DNA from: Sneathiella sp. P13V-1
GTDB lineage: Bacteria; Pseudomonadota; Alphaproteobacteria; Sneathiellales; Sneathiellaceae
Direction: 5' to 3'
Assembly (NCBI RefSeq): GCF_015143595.1
Contig: NZ_WYEU01000002.1
Location: 1,116,001-1,180,000 of the forward strand
Length of the DNA stretch: 64,000 nt
The notes under the pieces are model-generated. The model was not told the origin of the DNA and made no database searches. It saw nothing but the letters and a program-made list of their open reading frames with translations. How positions within the stretch are numbered: position 1 is the first letter of the stretch; the number at the start of each line of letters is the position of its first letter. The position numbers and the translations under genes were made by a program. This document shows, piece by piece, positions 54,243 to 63,407 of this stretch.

Positions 54243-55514
54243 TTATTTACTAATTTCTTCCAAACCGCCCATATATGGACGCAATGCCTCAGGAATAACG
54301 ATAGATCCGTCTTCCTGTTGATAATTTTCAAGAACAGCAATCATGGTTCGCCCTACAGCAAGCCCAGATCCGTTCAATGTATGGACGAATTTGTTTCCTT
54401 TGCCTTCTTCCGGACGGTAACGCGCTTTCATGCGGCGGGCCTGAAAATCACCACAGGTGGAACAGCTTGAAATTTCGCGATACTTGTCCTGACCCGGAAG
54501 CCATACTTCGATGTCGTAAGTTTTGCGGGCGCCAAAACCTGTATCACCGCTGCATAGGGTGACAACACGGTATGGAAGCTCAAGACGTTTCAGAACTTCT
54601 TCGGCGCAACCGACCATACGCTCCAGCTCATCATCTGAAGTCTCTGGTGTCGTGATAGAGACCATCTCGACTTTGGCAAACTGATGTTGACGTAACATAC
54701 CAGCAGTATCTTTACCTGCAGAGCCCGCCTCAGAGCGGAAGCAAAGAGTGTGCGCAGTAAAACGAAGCGGCAATTCTGCTTCCGTCAGAATGCTATCTGC
54801 CACAAGATTAGTAAGCGGCACTTCTGCTGTTGGGATCAGGTAACTTCCTGTATCCAACTGATAGAGATCTTCAGAGAATTTCGGAAGCTGGCTGGTACCA
54901 AATAACGCCGTATCACGAACAATCACCGGAGGTGAGACTTCCTGATACCCATTTTCCGTAGTATGCAGATCCACCATGAAAGCAGCCAATGCGCGCTCAA
55001 GACGGGCCAACTGACCGCGGTTTACGACAAAGCGGCTACCGGATAGTTTGGCTGCACGCTCAAAATCCATAAGGCCTAGATCATTGCCAAGCTCATAATG
55101 CTCTTTCGGCTTGAAATCAAAGGACTTAGGTGTTCCAACTTTACGAACCTCAACATTATCTTCTTCGTCAGCACCATCAGGCACTTCATCTTTCAAGATG
55201 TTAGGAATGGAGGCAAGTTCCTGATCCAGTTTCTCCGCCAGCTCCCGATCGAGCGCTTCCATCTTCTGAACGGCACCCTTAAGATCTGCGACTTCCTTAA
55301 TCAGCGGTTCTGCATCCTCGCCAGAAGATTTTGCTTTACCAATGGCTTTGGCGGCTTCATTTCTGCGGGCTTGTGCCGTTTGCAATTCTGTCTGATTTTC
55401 GCGTTTCTTTTCATCCAGTTCCAGCAGGGATGAAGACAAAGGTTCCACACCGCGGCGCGCAAGCGCCTTATCGAAGTCTTCGGGGTTTTCGCGGATCCAT
55501 CGTAAATCTAACAT
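54243..55514 (-). CDS. serS: Seryl-tRNA synthetase
   Basis: Class II synthetase of 423 residues charging tRNA-Ser. The N-terminal coiled-coil arm spans about 25-105 ([24 protein letters not shown]). Catalytic motifs are [12 protein letters not shown], motif 2 [21 protein letters not shown] and motif 3 [16 protein letters not shown]. It starts after a 133-base spacer from tatC that contains a strong hairpin. Confidence 0.97.
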   Translation of the reverse strand: MLDLRWIRENPEDFDKALARRGVEPLSSSLLELDEKKRENQTELQTAQARRNEAAKAIGKAKSSGEDAEPLIKEVADLKGAVQKMEALDRELAEKLDQELASIPNILKDEVPDGADEEDNVEVRKVGTPKSFDFKPKEHYELGNDLGLMDFERAAKLSGSRFVVNRGQLARLERALAAFMVDLHTTENGYQEVSPPVIVRDTALFGTSQLPKFSEDLYQLDTGSYLIPTAEVPLTNLVADSILTEAELPLRFTAHTLCFRSEAGSAGKDTAGMLRQHQFAKVEMVSITTPETSDDELERMVGCAEEVLKRLELPYRVVTLCSGDTGFGARKTYDIEVWLPGQDKYREISSCSTCGDFQARRMKARYRPEEGKGNKFVHTLNGSGLAVGRTMIAVLENYQQEDGSIVIPEALRPYMGGLEEISK

Positions 55515-55564
55515 TTTCCAATATCCATCAGGATTAAAGAGGTTGGTGGTTGATGTATAAGCAC

Positions 55565-55591
55565 CAGGACCACTGGCGTCCAGTGGTCCTG
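55565..55591 (-). other. Perfect 12-bp hairpin between tatC and serS
   Basis: CAGGACCACTGG pairs exactly with CCAGTGGTCCTG across CGT. No U-run follows on either strand, so it is more likely an mRNA stability or processing element than a terminator. Confidence 0.6.
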
Positions 55592-55647
55592 TGAATTGAG
55601 GAGAAGTAATTGGTGATCAAACGGTATTTTGTTGCTTAAAAGCCCGT

Positions 55648-56532
55648 TTAGTCATCATCTTCCGCGTCGAGTTCTGCCTGGCGCTCGGCCCGTTTCTTCT
55701 CGACCACCTTCACGCTTAAGATCGACAGTCCGTAGAGAATGATAATTGGGATCGCCAACGTGATCTGCGACAACGGATCAGGTGGGGTCAAAATGGCCGC
55801 CGCGATAAAGGCAAACACCACGGCATATTTAAATTTGGCCTTCAAACCGGCAGAGGTCACAAGCCCAACACGCCCAAGCAAAGTGAGTAGCACAGGCAAC
55901 TGGAAACAGAGACCAAAGGCAAAGATCAGCTTCATGGAAAGACTTAGATATTCCCCTACCCTTGTCTCCGCCTGAATAGGCAGTGCCACTTCAGCTGAAG
56001 GCGCTGGCAGATAATTTTCCATTGCAGGCCATTGAGCCACCAGAGAGCTGAAAGCCTGCGAATAAAGAGATGCTTCCCCATTGCTTTCAAAGCTGAGCAA
56101 AAACTTCCAAGCAAGTGGCATTACCAACTCATAAGCCAAAGCACCGCCAAGGAAAAACAGAATAGGTGTCATCACCAAAAATGGCAGGAACGCTTTCTTT
56201 TCATGCTTGTAAAGCCCCGGCGCGACAAATGCCCAGATCTGGGTTGCTATCAACGGGAAGGAAACAAATAGCGCTACAAAAAACGCAATCTTGATATAGG
56301 TAAAGAAGGCTTCGTGCAGACCCGTAAAGATCATGCGGCGCCCTTCTACATCATCACCAAAAGCCTGTTCCAATGGCCTGACTAGGAACGCGAAAAGCTC
56401 TGCTGAAATGAGATAACAAAGAATGAAGGCGACGAGTAGCGTAACAACCGAGTAAACCAAGCGGTTTCGAAACTCGATAATATGCTCCATCAAAGGAGCC
56501 TTGCTGTCATCAATTTCACTGTCAGAATGCAT
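55648..56532 (-). CDS. tatC: Twin-arginine translocase subunit TatC
   Basis: Core of the Tat pathway exporting folded proteins; 294 residues with six transmembrane segments. The start APLMEHIIEFRNRLVYS and the ATQIWAFVAPGLYKHEKKAFLPF loop are family-specific. The C-terminus is acidic. Its start overlaps the tatB stop codon by one base. Confidence 0.96.
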   Translation of the reverse strand: MHSDSEIDDSKAPLMEHIIEFRNRLVYSVVTLLVAFILCYLISAELFAFLVRPLEQAFGDDVEGRRMIFTGLHEAFFTYIKIAFFVALFVSFPLIATQIWAFVAPGLYKHEKKAFLPFLVMTPILFFLGGALAYELVMPLAWKFLLSFESNGEASLYSQAFSSLVAQWPAMENYLPAPSAEVALPIQAETRVGEYLSLSMKLIFAFGLCFQLPVLLTLLGRVGLVTSAGLKAKFKYAVVFAFIAAAILTPPDPLSQITLAIPIIILYGLSILSVKVVEKKRAERQAELDAEDDD

Positions 56533-56912
56533 CAGGATGGAACTTTTGTCTCAGATGAACCGGTCTCGCCGGAGGAAGAAGTTCCTGAAGTTTCTGCATT
56601 TTCCACCTGATCTGTAGAGGTTTTCTTTTTCTCACCATCAAACACAACGCCAAAGTCGCCGGTTGGATCAACCGCGTCTTCAACCTGTTTTTTGATATCA
56701 AAATCTTCACCTTTGATGGTCTTTTTCAGATCATCCAGATCGGCTTCGCGAGCGATGTCATCAATGCCTGACTGAAATTCCCGTGCCATACCGCGCAACT
56801 TTCGCACATATTTGCCGACAGTCGCGATTGCACGAGGAAGATCTTTTGGGCCAATCACCAGAACGGCAATGATGGCCACGAACACCATCTCTGACCAGCC
56901 AATATCAAACAT
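56532..56912 (-). CDS. tatB: Twin-arginine translocase subunit TatB
   Basis: Sec-independent translocase protein of 126 residues with one N-terminal membrane helix containing the conserved GPKDLP (FVAIIAVLVIGPKDLPRA), an amphipathic helix and an acidic polar tail. It sits between tatA and tatC with a one-base overlap with tatC. Confidence 0.95.
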   Translation of the reverse strand: MFDIGWSEMVFVAIIAVLVIGPKDLPRAIATVGKYVRKLRGMAREFQSGIDDIAREADLDDLKKTIKGEDFDIKKQVEDAVDPTGDFGVVFDGEKKKTSTDQVENAETSGTSSSGETGSSETKVPS

Positions 56913-56961
56913 GGCTCACCATTAACTTCATAAAATGGAACTAAACGATATAGCAGCCCGA

Positions 56962-57189
56962 TTAGCTCTGGGCTGCTTTATCCTTATCGTCGGCCGTTTC
57001 TTTGGCAGACGCATCTGAGCTGATTTCCTTTTTCTCTTCAGCAGCGGCGGTATCTTCGTCATTCATACCTTTTTTGAAGTTCTTGATACCTTTTGCCAGG
57101 TCACCTGCAACCCGTGGCAATTTACCTGCGCCGAAAATAATGAGCACAATGACAAGGATCAAGACGATCTGCCAAGGACCAATACTCAT
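56962..57189 (-). CDS. tatA: Twin-arginine translocase subunit TatA
   Basis: Pore-forming Tat component of 75 residues. The short N-terminal helix ([20 protein letters not shown]) is followed by the conserved [19 protein letters not shown] amphipathic helix and a charged tail. It is the first gene of tatABC; the next gene upstream is the inserted ABC transporter. Confidence 0.94.
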   Translation of the reverse strand: MSIGPWQIVLILVIVLIIFGAGKLPRVAGDLAKGIKNFKKGMNDEDTAAAEEKKEISSDASAKETADDKDKAAQS

Positions 57190-57364
57190 GATAACACTCC
57201 TGGTCTCAATATAAGAGACATCGAAAAACTAAAATCTCCGCAGCGCCCCGGCTCCCAGCCCGTATTTGAGCGCATGCGACTCCCATGGACTTATATAACC
57301 ATGAATTACCGAAGATACGACAGTTATTTTTTTTATTAGTTGGATATATTGACGCAGAAAAAGA

Positions 57365-58408
57365 TCAAAACAGGAAAATCTGTTTTCGATCAAGGGAAAT
57401 AGCGCATTTCTCACCCACTTCCGGGGTTAGAATACTTGCAGCTCGTGCGGTCACTAACGCGCCGGACGGCATCCGCAAATCAATAATGGAAAATGGCCCG
57501 AGATTCCGAGTTGTTTCCACCATACCAAAACTTTCCCCCTCATCTTTGAAAGGAGACAGACGAATAGCTTCAGGGCGCACCAGAATATCGGCAGTTGCCT
57601 GAAGATTATGGGTATCTGGCCAGGCTATTTGTCCAAGTTCGGACACCAAGATCCCCTCTTCCACTTTTGCAGGCACTTTGTTCACGTCACCTAGGAACGA
57701 GGCCACGAATTCATTTTTGGGCTGGCTATACAGTTCTGCGGGCGTTCCCTGCTGGACAACTTCACCATCCTTCATCAGGATAATTTGGTCTGCCATGCGC
57801 ATGGCTTCTTCCGGATCATGGGTCACCAAAAGAGTTGTCGTGTTTTGGCTTTTCAATATCCGAAGGGTCTCATCCCTAACATGATTGCGAAGCACTGTAT
57901 CCAGGCCTGAAAAAGGCTCGTCCATAAGAATAACACTTGGATTGGGTGCCATGGCTCGGGCCAGGGCAACGCGCTGCTGCTCACCGCCTGAAAGTTCATG
58001 GGGGAATTTCGCGACATAATCGGCAAGACCCAATTGTCTCAGGATCGCAACCGCTGCATTTTCTTTCTCTGTCCGATCACCAGACCTGAGCCCAAACATC
58101 ACATTATCCAGAACATTCAAATGCGGAAAAAGTGCATAATCCTGAAATACGAGGCCTACATTCCTGTCTTCTGCCGGTACAAATGAACTGCCGCCTGCGA
58201 CTTGTCTGTCGCCGATCTTAATCTGGCCAGCGTCTGGCATTTCAAGCCCTGCGGCAAGACGAAGTGTTGTAGATTTTCCGCAGCCCGATGGCCCCAACAA
58301 ACACACGATATCACCGGATGCCAGATCCAGCCTGTCGATTTTGACGACAAAATCCTCGCTATTTCGATGCAGGATATTGGTTAGTTGGAGCGTGTTCATC
58401 ATCACCAT
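57365..58408 (-). CDS. Iron(III)-type ABC transporter ATP-binding protein (FbpC-like)
   Basis: ATPase of 347 residues. Walker A GPSGCGKST near residue 36, signature LSGGEQQR, Walker B VILMDEPFSGLD and the switch VTHDPEEA are followed by an OB-type C-terminal domain. This length and pattern fit ferric iron or related transporters of the FbpC/AfuC group. It starts four bases after the permease gene. No receptor gene is nearby. Confidence 0.85.
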   Translation of the reverse strand: MVMMNTLQLTNILHRNSEDFVVKIDRLDLASGDIVCLLGPSGCGKSTTLRLAAGLEMPDAGQIKIGDRQVAGGSSFVPAEDRNVGLVFQDYALFPHLNVLDNVMFGLRSGDRTEKENAAVAILRQLGLADYVAKFPHELSGGEQQRVALARAMAPNPSVILMDEPFSGLDTVLRNHVRDETLRILKSQNTTTLLVTHDPEEAMRMADQIILMKDGEVVQQGTPAELYSQPKNEFVASFLGDVNKVPAKVEEGILVSELGQIAWPDTHNLQATADILVRPEAIRLSPFKDEGESFGMVETTRNLGPFSIIDLRMPSGALVTARAASILTPEVGEKCAISLDRKQIFLF

Positions 58409-58412
58409 TGAA

Positions 58413-60113
58413 TTATTTTGAACCCGGCCGTGAGCGGCTAATGGCCCGGCTTAATATAATTACGGGAATAATACCAGCCAAAACAATAGAGATGGATGGA
58501 CCCGCAGCCTCCGCAAGTCTTTCATCAGAGGCAAGTTCATAAGCACGTACCGCCAATGTTTCAAACCCAAAGGGTCGCATGATGAGGGTTGCCGGTAATT
58601 CTTTCAGCACGTCCACAAAAACAAGAAGCAATGCGGTTAAGACACTTCCTGACATAATGGGTATATGCACTCTGAACAGGGCTTTCAGGCCAGTTACACC
58701 CATTGTCTGCGCAGCCCGCTCCATATTTGGCGTAATTTTTTCTGCGCTCGCTTCAACGGTGTTCAACGAAATAGCTAAGAACCTAACGACATATGCAAAA
58801 ATCAACGCCACCATTGTACCGCTCAAAATGAGCCCGGTTGAAACGCCGAAACTTTCTCGCATGAAATGATCGACACTGTTATCGATAAATCCAAACGGAA
58901 TCAGAATACCAACCGCCAGTACTGGCCCCGGTATCGCATACCCCATCGCAGCGGTACGAATACAGAAATAGCGAATTTTTGAAACTACTGCACTGGCCGC
59001 TTGGCGCTGTGCAAAAACTAGGAATATCGCGACCACCAACGCAATGAAACTTGCCGCAACAGCCACACTCAGACTGCTTGTAAGTAAAGCCGGAAATTCA
59101 GAGTTGAGAACTGTTTCGGGGTACAAAAAGCTTTTGCTGAGAAGCCACATGACAGGCAACAAAAACCCGAAAAATACCGGCAAAAAACACCCAACAAAAA
59201 CTGCGAGGCTTTTTAACGGAGGCAGTTTAACGCGCCTGATTTCCTGATATCGGCTTCCTGTATGATAGAATTTTTTCTTACCGCGATATCGGCGTTCCAG
59301 CATTACCAGAAAAAACACAAATGCCATCAGGACACCTGCCAACTGAGCTGCAGCAGCAGGCTCCCCGAGGCCTAACCAAGTTCGATAAATGCCCGTAGTA
59401 AAAGTATCCACTGCAAAATACTGAACAGTGCCGAAATCCGCTAGCGTTTCCATTAATGCTAAGGCGAGGCCTGTCACGATGGCTGGACGTGCAAGCGGCA
59501 GGGCGATCTCAATAAACACCCTAAACGGGCTCCGCCCCAATGTACGGCCTACTTCCAAAGCAGCCACTGATTGTTCCAAAAATGCAGCGCGAGAGACCAT
59601 GTAAACGTAAGGATATAAAACCAATCCGAACATAAGTGCCGCACCGCCCACCGATCTCACTTGTGGGAACCAATAATCCTGCCGTCCCCAATCAAAGGTT
59701 TCCCGCAAAAAAGTTTGCACCGGCCCGGCGAAATCAAACATTCCTGTATAGGTATAGGCAATGATGTAAGCCGGCATGGCAAGGGGTAGGAAAAGCGCCC
59801 ACGTGAATATTTTTCTGCCCGGAAATTCATACATGGTGACGAACCATGCAGCCCCAACACCGATGGACAGTACCAAGAAAGAGACAGCGACCATCATAAA
59901 AGCTGTATTGGAAAAATATCGCCACAGAACAGTATCTATTAGATGGGACCAGATTTCCGTCGCGGGAATAAACATGAAACCAGCAACCACCAAAATAGGT
60001 GTGGCGACACAAGCCGCGACGATAAGTGCGCCTATTGCAGTCGCCCAGCCACCACTTTGTCTCCGGATATCAATCCAGCTTTTGCTAACTTCAATATTTT
60101 CGGTGACTGCCAA
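58413..60113 (-). CDS. Iron(III)-type ABC transporter permease (FbpB-like, fused double permease)
   Basis: Permease of 566 residues with about twelve hydrophobic segments, i.e. two binding-protein-dependent transport domains in one chain. The two ATPase-contact loops are ALEVGRTLGRSPFRVFIEIALP near residue 190 and ERAAQTMGVTGLKALFRVHIP near 480. The fused form is typical of FbpB/SfuB. With the ATPase it lies between tatA and scpB, breaking a usual neighbour pair. The periplasmic receptor must be encoded elsewhere. Confidence 0.85.
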   Translation of the reverse strand: MAVTENIEVSKSWIDIRRQSGGWATAIGALIVAACVATPILVVAGFMFIPATEIWSHLIDTVLWRYFSNTAFMMVAVSFLVLSIGVGAAWFVTMYEFPGRKIFTWALFLPLAMPAYIIAYTYTGMFDFAGPVQTFLRETFDWGRQDYWFPQVRSVGGAALMFGLVLYPYVYMVSRAAFLEQSVAALEVGRTLGRSPFRVFIEIALPLARPAIVTGLALALMETLADFGTVQYFAVDTFTTGIYRTWLGLGEPAAAAQLAGVLMAFVFFLVMLERRYRGKKKFYHTGSRYQEIRRVKLPPLKSLAVFVGCFLPVFFGFLLPVMWLLSKSFLYPETVLNSEFPALLTSSLSVAVAASFIALVVAIFLVFAQRQAASAVVSKIRYFCIRTAAMGYAIPGPVLAVGILIPFGFIDNSVDHFMRESFGVSTGLILSGTMVALIFAYVVRFLAISLNTVEASAEKITPNMERAAQTMGVTGLKALFRVHIPIMSGSVLTALLLVFVDVLKELPATLIMRPFGFETLAVRAYELASDERLAEAAGPSISIVLAGIIPVIILSRAISRSRPGSK

Positions 60114-60225
60114 TTAAGTGACCCACTGGTAATTTACTTCTTTCCCTGAAATAAGGCGGTCAAGCAAAGATGTAAATAATAATCACTCGCATGGGCGAAA
60201 ATGACGCAGATTCATACGTGAACTA

Positions 60226-60825
60226 TTAATCTTCGTTTTCTTCAACATCCAATGGTGTCGCTGCATCTTCTTCGAAAGTATCAAACAAACCTGTAGGTTC
60301 AGTATTTAGAAGCCCACTTGCCTTCATCTCATCAAAACCAGGCAAATCACGCACATCATCAAGGCCAAAGTGGATCAAGAACTCTTCTGTTGTTCCGTAG
60401 GTGACCGGCTTGCCTGGTGTTCTACGCCGCCCCCGCGGACGGATCCAGCCAGCTTCAAACAAGACGTCCATCACCCCTCGGCTTAGGCCTACGCCCCTGA
60501 TCTCTTCAATCTCGGTTCTTGTTATGGGTTGGTGATAGGCAACAATCGCAAGGGTCTCCAACGCCGCTCGGCTAAGTTTGCGGCTGGTTTCTTTCTCCTC
60601 CTGCAGCAGCCAGGATAAATCCGGCGCTGTCATAAATAGCCATTTCCCTGCCACTTGGGTCAGATTAAACCCTTTATGCTGATATGTTTTCTGAATTTGC
60701 TCCAATATTTCAGGAAGTTCCGCATCTTCAGGAACTCTCGCGGCGATGGATTGAATGTCCAGAGGTTCCTTTGCGGCAAACAGCAATGCTTCCACCATTC
60801 TCATATGTTCGGGGTTAATACTCAT
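60226..60825 (-). CDS. scpB: Segregation and condensation protein B
   Basis: Winged-helix kleisin partner that, with ScpA and SMC, condenses and segregates the chromosome; about 199 residues. Patterns MRMVEALLFAAKEPLD, LAIVAYHQPITRTEIEEIRGV and YGTTEEFLIHFGLDDVRDLP are characteristic. ATG 60825 was chosen, four bases after the scpA stop, with GGAGG upstream; a frame running 36 bases further is less likely. Confidence 0.95.
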   Translation of the reverse strand: MSINPEHMRMVEALLFAAKEPLDIQSIAARVPEDAELPEILEQIQKTYQHKGFNLTQVAGKWLFMTAPDLSWLLQEEKETSRKLSRAALETLAIVAYHQPITRTEIEEIRGVGLSRGVMDVLFEAGWIRPRGRRRTPGKPVTYGTTEEFLIHFGLDDVRDLPGFDEMKASGLLNTEPTGLFDTFEEDAATPLDVEENED

Positions 60826-60829
60826 AACT

Positions 60830-61636
60830 TTAATCCTCCCGATGCCTTGCACGTACCTCAATAGGGCCGAAAGTAGTCGCCTGACGCAACTCCATCTCCC
60901 CCTCTTTCACTAACTGAAGGCTTGCAAGCAATGTGGACGCTTGAGCGGACCGAATTGAAAAAGGGTCTTTCAGGTTTGCGGGTAAATATTCCCGAAGGTC
61001 CGACCAGTCAGGGATTTTACCCAGCATATTCTCCAACCGCTCCAGCGCAGCTTCAACGGAATAAACAGCAGCCCGCATCAATCGCAGCGGATTTGAGATC
61101 CCTTTGCGCTCCTCATGCTGAACGTATGCCTGCAACAGCTCACGAAGGCTGCAATCGTATTTTGAATGACGGACAACGGTCACGCCCTCCGGCATACCCC
61201 GCCGAACTCGATCACGCCCTGTCACGATACCATTGATGAGTTTTTCGGCTGCACCTCGCATGGCTTCCAGCTTTCTAAGCTGAAACGCCAATCTATCAGC
61301 AAGCTCCTGCCCCGATGGACCTTCAGCCTCTTCTTCAGGGGGAAGCAATAATCTGGATTTCAGATAAGCGAGCCACGCCGCCATAACCAGATAGTCAGCA
61401 GCTATTTCGAGGCGAAGTTTTCGAAGCTCCTCGATAAACGCGAGATATTGTTCAGCTAGCTCCAGGATAGAGATTTTTAAAAGGTCTACTTTTTGGTCTC
61501 TTGCAAGCACAAGAAGGATGTCCAACGGCCCTTCAAAACCATCAAGATCAACCACCAAGGCATTTTCAGACGGGATTTGAGAAACCTCGCCGGCAAATTC
61601 ACTCTTCTTATCAAACAGACCTTTTTCTGATGTCAC
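60830..61636 (-). CDS. scpA: Segregation and condensation protein A
   Basis: Kleisin subunit bridging SMC heads, 268 residues. The N-terminal VDLDGFEGPLDILLVLARDQKVDLL and YLVMAAWLAYLKSRLLLPP helices and the C-terminal winged-helix segment are present. It precedes scpB by four bases in the operon. Confidence 0.95.
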   Translation of the reverse strand: MTSEKGLFDKKSEFAGEVSQIPSENALVVDLDGFEGPLDILLVLARDQKVDLLKISILELAEQYLAFIEELRKLRLEIAADYLVMAAWLAYLKSRLLLPPEEEAEGPSGQELADRLAFQLRKLEAMRGAAEKLINGIVTGRDRVRRGMPEGVTVVRHSKYDCSLRELLQAYVQHEERKGISNPLRLMRAAVYSVEAALERLENMLGKIPDWSDLREYLPANLKDPFSIRSAQASTLLASLQLVKEGEMELRQATTFGPIEVRARHRED

Positions 61637-61674
61637 TCCTCGCCCCTTGAGCAGTCAGATTACGTGCCGAAAGC

Positions 61675-62352
61675 CTAATTCAATCCCGCCATTTTCGCAA
61701 TGAAAGATACAACAGAGGAAATGGGGCCTTCAAAAAGCCAATCCATAATACTCACGTTATACCCTAGTTGCCGGCCGATCATGGGGATTAGAAAAATTGC
61801 AGCGATCAAAATCAAAAATCCATACTTTTCAAGTCTTGCAAGTGGCAGTGCAAGTGCGTTGGGCAAAATACCAACCGCAATACGCCCTCCATCCAATGGT
61901 GGGATTGGCAGCAAATTGAAAACACCAAGCACCACATTGAGCAGGATCCCCTTGTAGAAGCACTCAATTGCCCATTGTCCCACCTCGAAGGGGAGCAACG
62001 GAATAATGTGCATTGAAAGCGCAAAGAGAAATGCCAGCAGGAAATTCATGGCGGGACCGGCGAGTGCCACCCAAACCATATCTCTTCGAGGCTGATGAAG
62101 TCTGCCAAAATTGACGGGAACAGGCTTCGCATATCCAAATAAGAATGGGGCCCCAATCAATAGCAGTGCGCCAGGGATAAAAATTGTTCCCATAGGATCG
62201 ATGTGCTTAATAGGGTTCAGTGTCACACGTCCTAAAGACTTTGCTGTAGGATCTCCCAGTTTCCATGCCGCGTAAGCATGACCAGCCTCATGCAGTGTGA
62301 TACCCAAAAGGGCGGGAATGACCCATGTTGACGCGGTATACAAAATTTCCAT
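61675..62352 (-). CDS. Site-2 protease family (M50) membrane protein
   Basis: Intramembrane zinc metalloprotease-like protein of 225 residues. HEAGH at 21-25 in the first membrane helix and LLPIPPLDGGRI in a later one form the metal site, so catalysis is possible. It has about five transmembrane segments and lacks PDZ domains. This minimal form is common between nagZ and scpA in alphaproteobacteria; substrate unknown. Confidence 0.9.
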   Translation of the reverse strand: MEILYTASTWVIPALLGITLHEAGHAYAAWKLGDPTAKSLGRVTLNPIKHIDPMGTIFIPGALLLIGAPFLFGYAKPVPVNFGRLHQPRRDMVWVALAGPAMNFLLAFLFALSMHIIPLLPFEVGQWAIECFYKGILLNVVLGVFNLLPIPPLDGGRIAVGILPNALALPLARLEKYGFLILIAAIFLIPMIGRQLGYNVSIMDWLFEGPISSVVSFIAKMAGLN

Positions 62353-62360
62353 ATTGAGAC

Positions 62361-63407
62361 CTAATCAAGAAGCTCTAGCAGTGAAGCAAGCTCATCTTTT
62401 TTCTGAGAGATGTTATTCAGCACAGGAATACTATCCTCATCAGGAAGTTGAGCAGCACCCTGCTTAACGCGATATATAACTTTTTCGCTCATTTGCGGAA
62501 TAGCAGATGCAATGTCCTTCATTTCGTCCATCTTACCTGAGCAATGAAGAAGAATATCAATGCCCGCATCGAAGGCTCTCACCGCCCTCTCCCTCAAACT
62601 TCCCTTGAGGGCATTCATATTCAGATCATCTGATAGCAAAAGACCATCAAAACCGATTTCACCGCGAATAATCTCTTCAATTACTTTTTGAGATTGCGTT
62701 GCAGGGTTATCAGGATCGATCTGATCAAAGACAATATGTGCCGTCATCCCCCAAGGCGCCGCCGATAGCGACTTAAATGGCTTAAAATCAGATGCTTTTA
62801 GTTCTTCGAGCGTTGCGCTGACCGTAGGTAATTCATGATGGCTATCAACGGTTCCCCGCCCATGCCCGGGAATATGTTTAATAACCGGCATGATGCCATT
62901 TTCGACATAGTAATCCATGATAGTTGCAGCCAATTTGACAAGAACATCATTGTCCTGATGCAGCGCGCGGTCGCCTATTACATTGGATGTTTCTGCGCGT
63001 GGCAGATCAAGACACGGACTGCAATTCACATTAAATCCGACAGATTTCAGATCATTGATAATCAGTTCAGTTGCTAGAACTGCTGCTCTTTCCGAAATGG
63101 CAGGATCTATATCGTAAAGTGCACCAATTTTCCCGAGAGCAGGTGCCTGAAACCAATGGGGCGGACGCATGCGCTGCACCCTACCCCCTTCCTGATCCAC
63201 AAGAACCGGGGCGTCACTTCGCTCTACGCAACTGCGCAAGTCTGAAATCAACTGTCTAAGTTGATCTGGATTATCAACACTTCGGGCAAACAGAATAAAG
63301 CCGAAAGGCTTCTCTGACTGAAAGAACGATTTCTCCTCCGCCGAGAGTTCTGTCCCCGCAACGGAGAAAATGATCGGCTTTACACCTGAAAGATCAGTTT
63401 CGTGCAA
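62361..63407 (-). CDS. nagZ: Beta-N-acetylhexosaminidase (peptidoglycan recycling)
   Basis: Glycoside hydrolase family 3 enzyme removing GlcNAc from muropeptides in the cytoplasm. The signature KHIPGHGRGTVDSHHELP holds the catalytic His and the nucleophile Asp is in LLLSDDLNMNAL. Length of 348 residues is normal. Its start overlaps the end of the SPOR gene by 14 bases. It begins the conserved nagZ-scpA-scpB-tat block. Confidence 0.95.
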   Translation of the reverse strand: MHETDLSGVKPIIFSVAGTELSAEEKSFFQSEKPFGFILFARSVDNPDQLRQLISDLRSCVERSDAPVLVDQEGGRVQRMRPPHWFQAPALGKIGALYDIDPAISERAAVLATELIINDLKSVGFNVNCSPCLDLPRAETSNVIGDRALHQDNDVLVKLAATIMDYYVENGIMPVIKHIPGHGRGTVDSHHELPTVSATLEELKASDFKPFKSLSAAPWGMTAHIVFDQIDPDNPATQSQKVIEEIIRGEIGFDGLLLSDDLNMNALKGSLRERAVRAFDAGIDILLHCSGKMDEMKDIASAIPQMSEKVIYRVKQGAAQLPDEDSIPVLNNISQKKDELASLLELLD

